Shown one piece after another: positions 62,235 through 64,000 of a DNA stretch of 64,000 nucleotides. Each line of letters starts with the position of its first letter. Positions within the stretch are counted from its first letter, which is position 1. The position numbers were made by a program, and so were the translations under genes. Below the pieces are notes generated by a model. That model searched no databases. It saw only the letters and a list, made by a program, of their open reading frames with translations, and was not told the DNA's origin. The stretch spans positions 62,001-126,000 of the forward strand of contig NZ_JAEMGS010000005.1 in NCBI RefSeq assembly GCF_017309075.1, given 5' to 3'. The stretch comes from Motiliproteus sp. SC1-56. Lineage in GTDB: Bacteria; Pseudomonadota; Gammaproteobacteria; Pseudomonadales; Balneatricaceae.

Positions 62235-63662
62235 TTGAAAACCAAGCTGTTACCCTTGGCTTTTTTGGCCATGCTAGCCCCCCCCGCAAGCCAGGGCAGT
62301 AACGAGCTGCCGGTGATCGGGGATACCGCCTCTGCCATCGTCAGTCTCGACGAGGAATTCCGCATCGGCCGGGCCTGGGTACGGACGCTGAGAGCCCAGG
62401 CACCGCTTCTGAATGACCCCCTGGTCTACAGCTATACCGACAACCTGCTCTCCCGCCTCGCCACCTTCAGCCCCCTGCAAGACCGCCGCCTGAGTCTGGT
62501 GCTGCTCGAAAACAGCTCCCTCAACGCCTTTGCCGTGCCCGGGGGCATCATCGGTGTACATGGCGGGCTCTTTCTGTATGCCAGCACCGAGAGCGAATTC
62601 GCCTCGGTTCTCGCTCACGAACTGGCCCACCTGAGCCAACGCCACCACGCCATGACCCTGGAAGCCCAGCAACGCAACCTCCCCTGGCAGCTGGCGGCCA
62701 CCCTGGCCAGCATTCTGATAGCCGCTAAGTCCGATGGCGCCGGCGGTACGGCGGCCCTGGTCACAAGCCAGGCCGCGAGCCAACAGCAGAGCCTGGCCTT
62801 CAGTCGCGACAATGAACGCGAGGCGGACCGCATCGGCATGCAGGTGCTGGCAGATGCCGGCTACACCCCCCGGGCCATGCCCAAAATGTTTGGCCACATG
62901 CAGCGCCAGATAGGACGAGCTGGCCGCAACGCCCCGGAGTTTCTACTGACCCACCCGGTAACCGAAGCCCGGGTTGCCGACGCCCTCAACCGCAGTGAAC
63001 AGCTACCGAGCGAGGGCAAAACCGACAGCCTCGAATACCAACTGATCCAGACCCGGGTGAAGATCCACTTGGCCAAAAACCTGGGTGCGACCTACGCCCG
63101 CTACCGGGCCGCCGTGCGCCAGTTCCCCACCGAGCCCACCTACTACGGTTTGGCCCTGAGCGCGATCCGCAACAACCACTTCGAGGAAGCGCGCGAGGCA
63201 ATAGACTGGCTGCTGGAACAATCGCCTGACCGCATGATCTACCGCATCGCCGAATTTGAATACTGGCTAGCCACACGCCAAGGAAAAAAGGCCCTGCCGG
63301 CGCTTGCCAAACTGCTGGAGGTTTATCCCGGCAACCACGCCCTGACCATGCTGTTCGCCCAGACACTCACGCAACAGGGCCATCCAAACCAAGCGGTTGA
63401 ACTGCTGAGAGCCCACAGCCGACGCTACCCCCAGGACATGGAGCTCTGGTACACCCTTGCCGAGGCCGAGGGCCTGGCAAACAACATCCTCGGGGTTCAC
63501 CTGGCGCGGGCCGAATACTACCTGCTGAAAGGGGCGGTTCGACGGGCCGAAAACCATCTGGAGGTCGCCCTCAAACTGCCCGAGCTAAGCCAGCATGACC
63601 GACTTCGCATCGAACAACGGCTTAAGGACGCCAAGCAGATCCGCCAGGACCTGGAGTTTTAG
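62235..63662 (+). CDS. BepA-like M48 metalloprotease with TPR repeats
   Basis: 475-residue periplasmic protease of the BepA (YfgC) type, which aids outer-membrane protein (LptD) quality control. Signal peptide at about 1-20; HExxH zinc site in LAHELAHLSQRHH, third ligand in NEREADRIGM; C-terminal TPR-like helices from about residue 290. The start is TTG at 62235 with AGAGGAA upstream. Convergent with nadA. Confidence 0.9.
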   Translation: MKTKLLPLAFLAMLAPPASQGSNELPVIGDTASAIVSLDEEFRIGRAWVRTLRAQAPLLNDPLVYSYTDNLLSRLATFSPLQDRRLSLVLLENSSLNAFAVPGGIIGVHGGLFLYASTESEFASVLAHELAHLSQRHHAMTLEAQQRNLPWQLAATLASILIAAKSDGAGGTAALVTSQAASQQQSLAFSRDNEREADRIGMQVLADAGYTPRAMPKMFGHMQRQIGRAGRNAPEFLLTHPVTEARVADALNRSEQLPSEGKTDSLEYQLIQTRVKIHLAKNLGATYARYRAAVRQFPTEPTYYGLALSAIRNNHFEEAREAIDWLLEQSPDRMIYRIAEFEYWLATRQGKKALPALAKLLEVYPGNHALTMLFAQTLTQQGHPNQAVELLRAHSRRYPQDMELWYTLAEAEGLANNILGVHLARAEYYLLKGAVRRAENHLEVALKLPELSQHDRLRIEQRLKDAKQIRQDLEF

Positions 63663-63670
63663 CCCCGGAT

Positions 63671-63697
63671 AAAAAACGAGGCCCACCAGGGGCCTCA
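63671..63697 (-). terminator. Terminator after nadA (shared with the protease gene)
   Basis: Hairpin GAGGCCC / GGGCCTC; on the minus strand it is followed by GTTTTTTATCC. Confidence 0.8.
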
Positions 63698-63748
63698 AGA
63701 AGGGGTTTTCAAAACGGTACCAGGCGGGCCGTCGCGCTCTGCGCGAGC

Positions 63749-64000
63749 TCAGGCGTTAACCGCCCCAGACTGCTTCAAAGCGGCGGTAAAGTCCAGCATC
63801 CGGCGCAGCGGAACCAGCGCGCGCTCGCGCAGCCCGGCGTCAACTTCGATGGCGTTGCTTCCGGTCTCCAGGACCTGGGCCAGGCTTTCCAGATCGTTCA
63901 TCGCCATCCAGGGGCAGTTTGCGCAGCTGCGGCACGTGGCGCCCTGGCCACCGGTCGGCGCTGCAATAAAGGACTTGCCCGGGGCCGCCTGCTGCATTTT
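63749..64000 (-). CDS. nadA: Quinolinate synthase A, C-terminal part
   Basis: About 83 C-terminal residues are visible; the gene runs off the window. [19 protein letters not shown] followed by [11 protein letters not shown] is the NadA C-terminus with the last [4Fe-4S] ligand cysteine region. NadA makes quinolinate for NAD synthesis. Confidence 0.93.
   Translation of the reverse strand, partial: KMQQAAPGKSFIAAPTGGQGATCRSCANCPWMAMNDLESLAQVLETGSNAIEVDAGLRERALVPLRRMLDFTAALKQSGAVNA

Noticed and set aside
1-64000. CRISPR array, rRNA genes, prophage or toxin-antitoxin pair
   Set aside because: No regularly spaced repeats, rRNA sequence, phage structural genes or small paired toxin genes were seen.

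Overview
The window is about 64 kb of GC-rich chromosomal DNA from a gammaproteobacterium, probably a marine or salt-tolerant, facultatively aerobic chemoheterotroph. The class is supported by the bamC-dapA pair, the bcp / perM / tusA / bepA / nadA neighbourhood, a GltA-type citrate synthase, DctBD-controlled TRAP transport and PutP/PutA. The genus cannot be named from the sequence alone. Several genes point to nitrogen fixation: a FeSII (Shethna protein II)-like ferredoxin behind what reads as a complete NifA/IHF/sigma-54 promoter, and a pair of nif-associated small genes near the left end. No nitrogenase structural gene lies in the window.

Layout. 0-9 kb: 3' part of ahpF, two nif-associated small genes, a DUF502 membrane protein, a GNAT-nitrilase fusion, wrbA, a DUF411 copper-type protein, a DUF389 membrane protein, an Asp/Glu racemase, gltA and a free-standing encapsulated-ferritin-like gene. 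9-16.5 kb: a CHASE-PAS-PAS-GGDEF cyclase, a DUF4124 protein, convergent paaX and paaY, a DUF2189 membrane protein, a lipoprotein cytochrome c and a secreted rhodanese. 16.5-24.4 kb: a minus-strand set (BCCT transporter, cNMP/CBS/DUF294 protein, DnaQ-like exonuclease), then an EAL protein overlapping a periplasmic binding protein gene.

24.4-33.3 kb is the proline-utilisation and accessory region: a divergent Lrp-type regulator, putP, putA (without the DNA-binding domain), then the FeSII gene. The putA 3' end and its downstream flank are present twice, once on each side of the FeSII gene. The second copy lies in a 1.35-kb segment bounded by 26-bp inverted repeats that also holds a gene fragment. 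This is the most unusual part of the window.

33.3-41.3 kb: a compact menaquinone operon in the order menF-menD-menB-menC-menE with ltaE at its end and no menH, then a tRNA-Ala / tRNA-Glu / tRNA-Ala cluster. 41.4-51.7 kb: a methyltransferase, an ABC-2 exporter pair, and dctBD divergent from a TRAP dctPQM operon. The divergent region carries a sigma-54 promoter, an IHF site and two palindromes. A TauE-like permease follows. 51.8-64 kb: queD, a CDF metal exporter, a SulP transporter with STAS domain, a second orphan binding protein, an RluA-type pseudouridine synthase, a 2-hydroxyacid dehydrogenase, bamC-dapA, bcp, a PerM/AI-2E-family protein, tusA-like, bepA-like and the 3' part of nadA.

Working together: menaquinone synthesis, TRAP and proline uptake, c-di-GMP enzymes and peroxide defence (AhpF, Bcp, WrbA) suit a bacterium that moves between oxic and anoxic niches. 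The nif-type promoter in front of FeSII suggests that oxygen protection of nitrogenase is made together with the fixation machinery. That is inference from promoter architecture and protein family.
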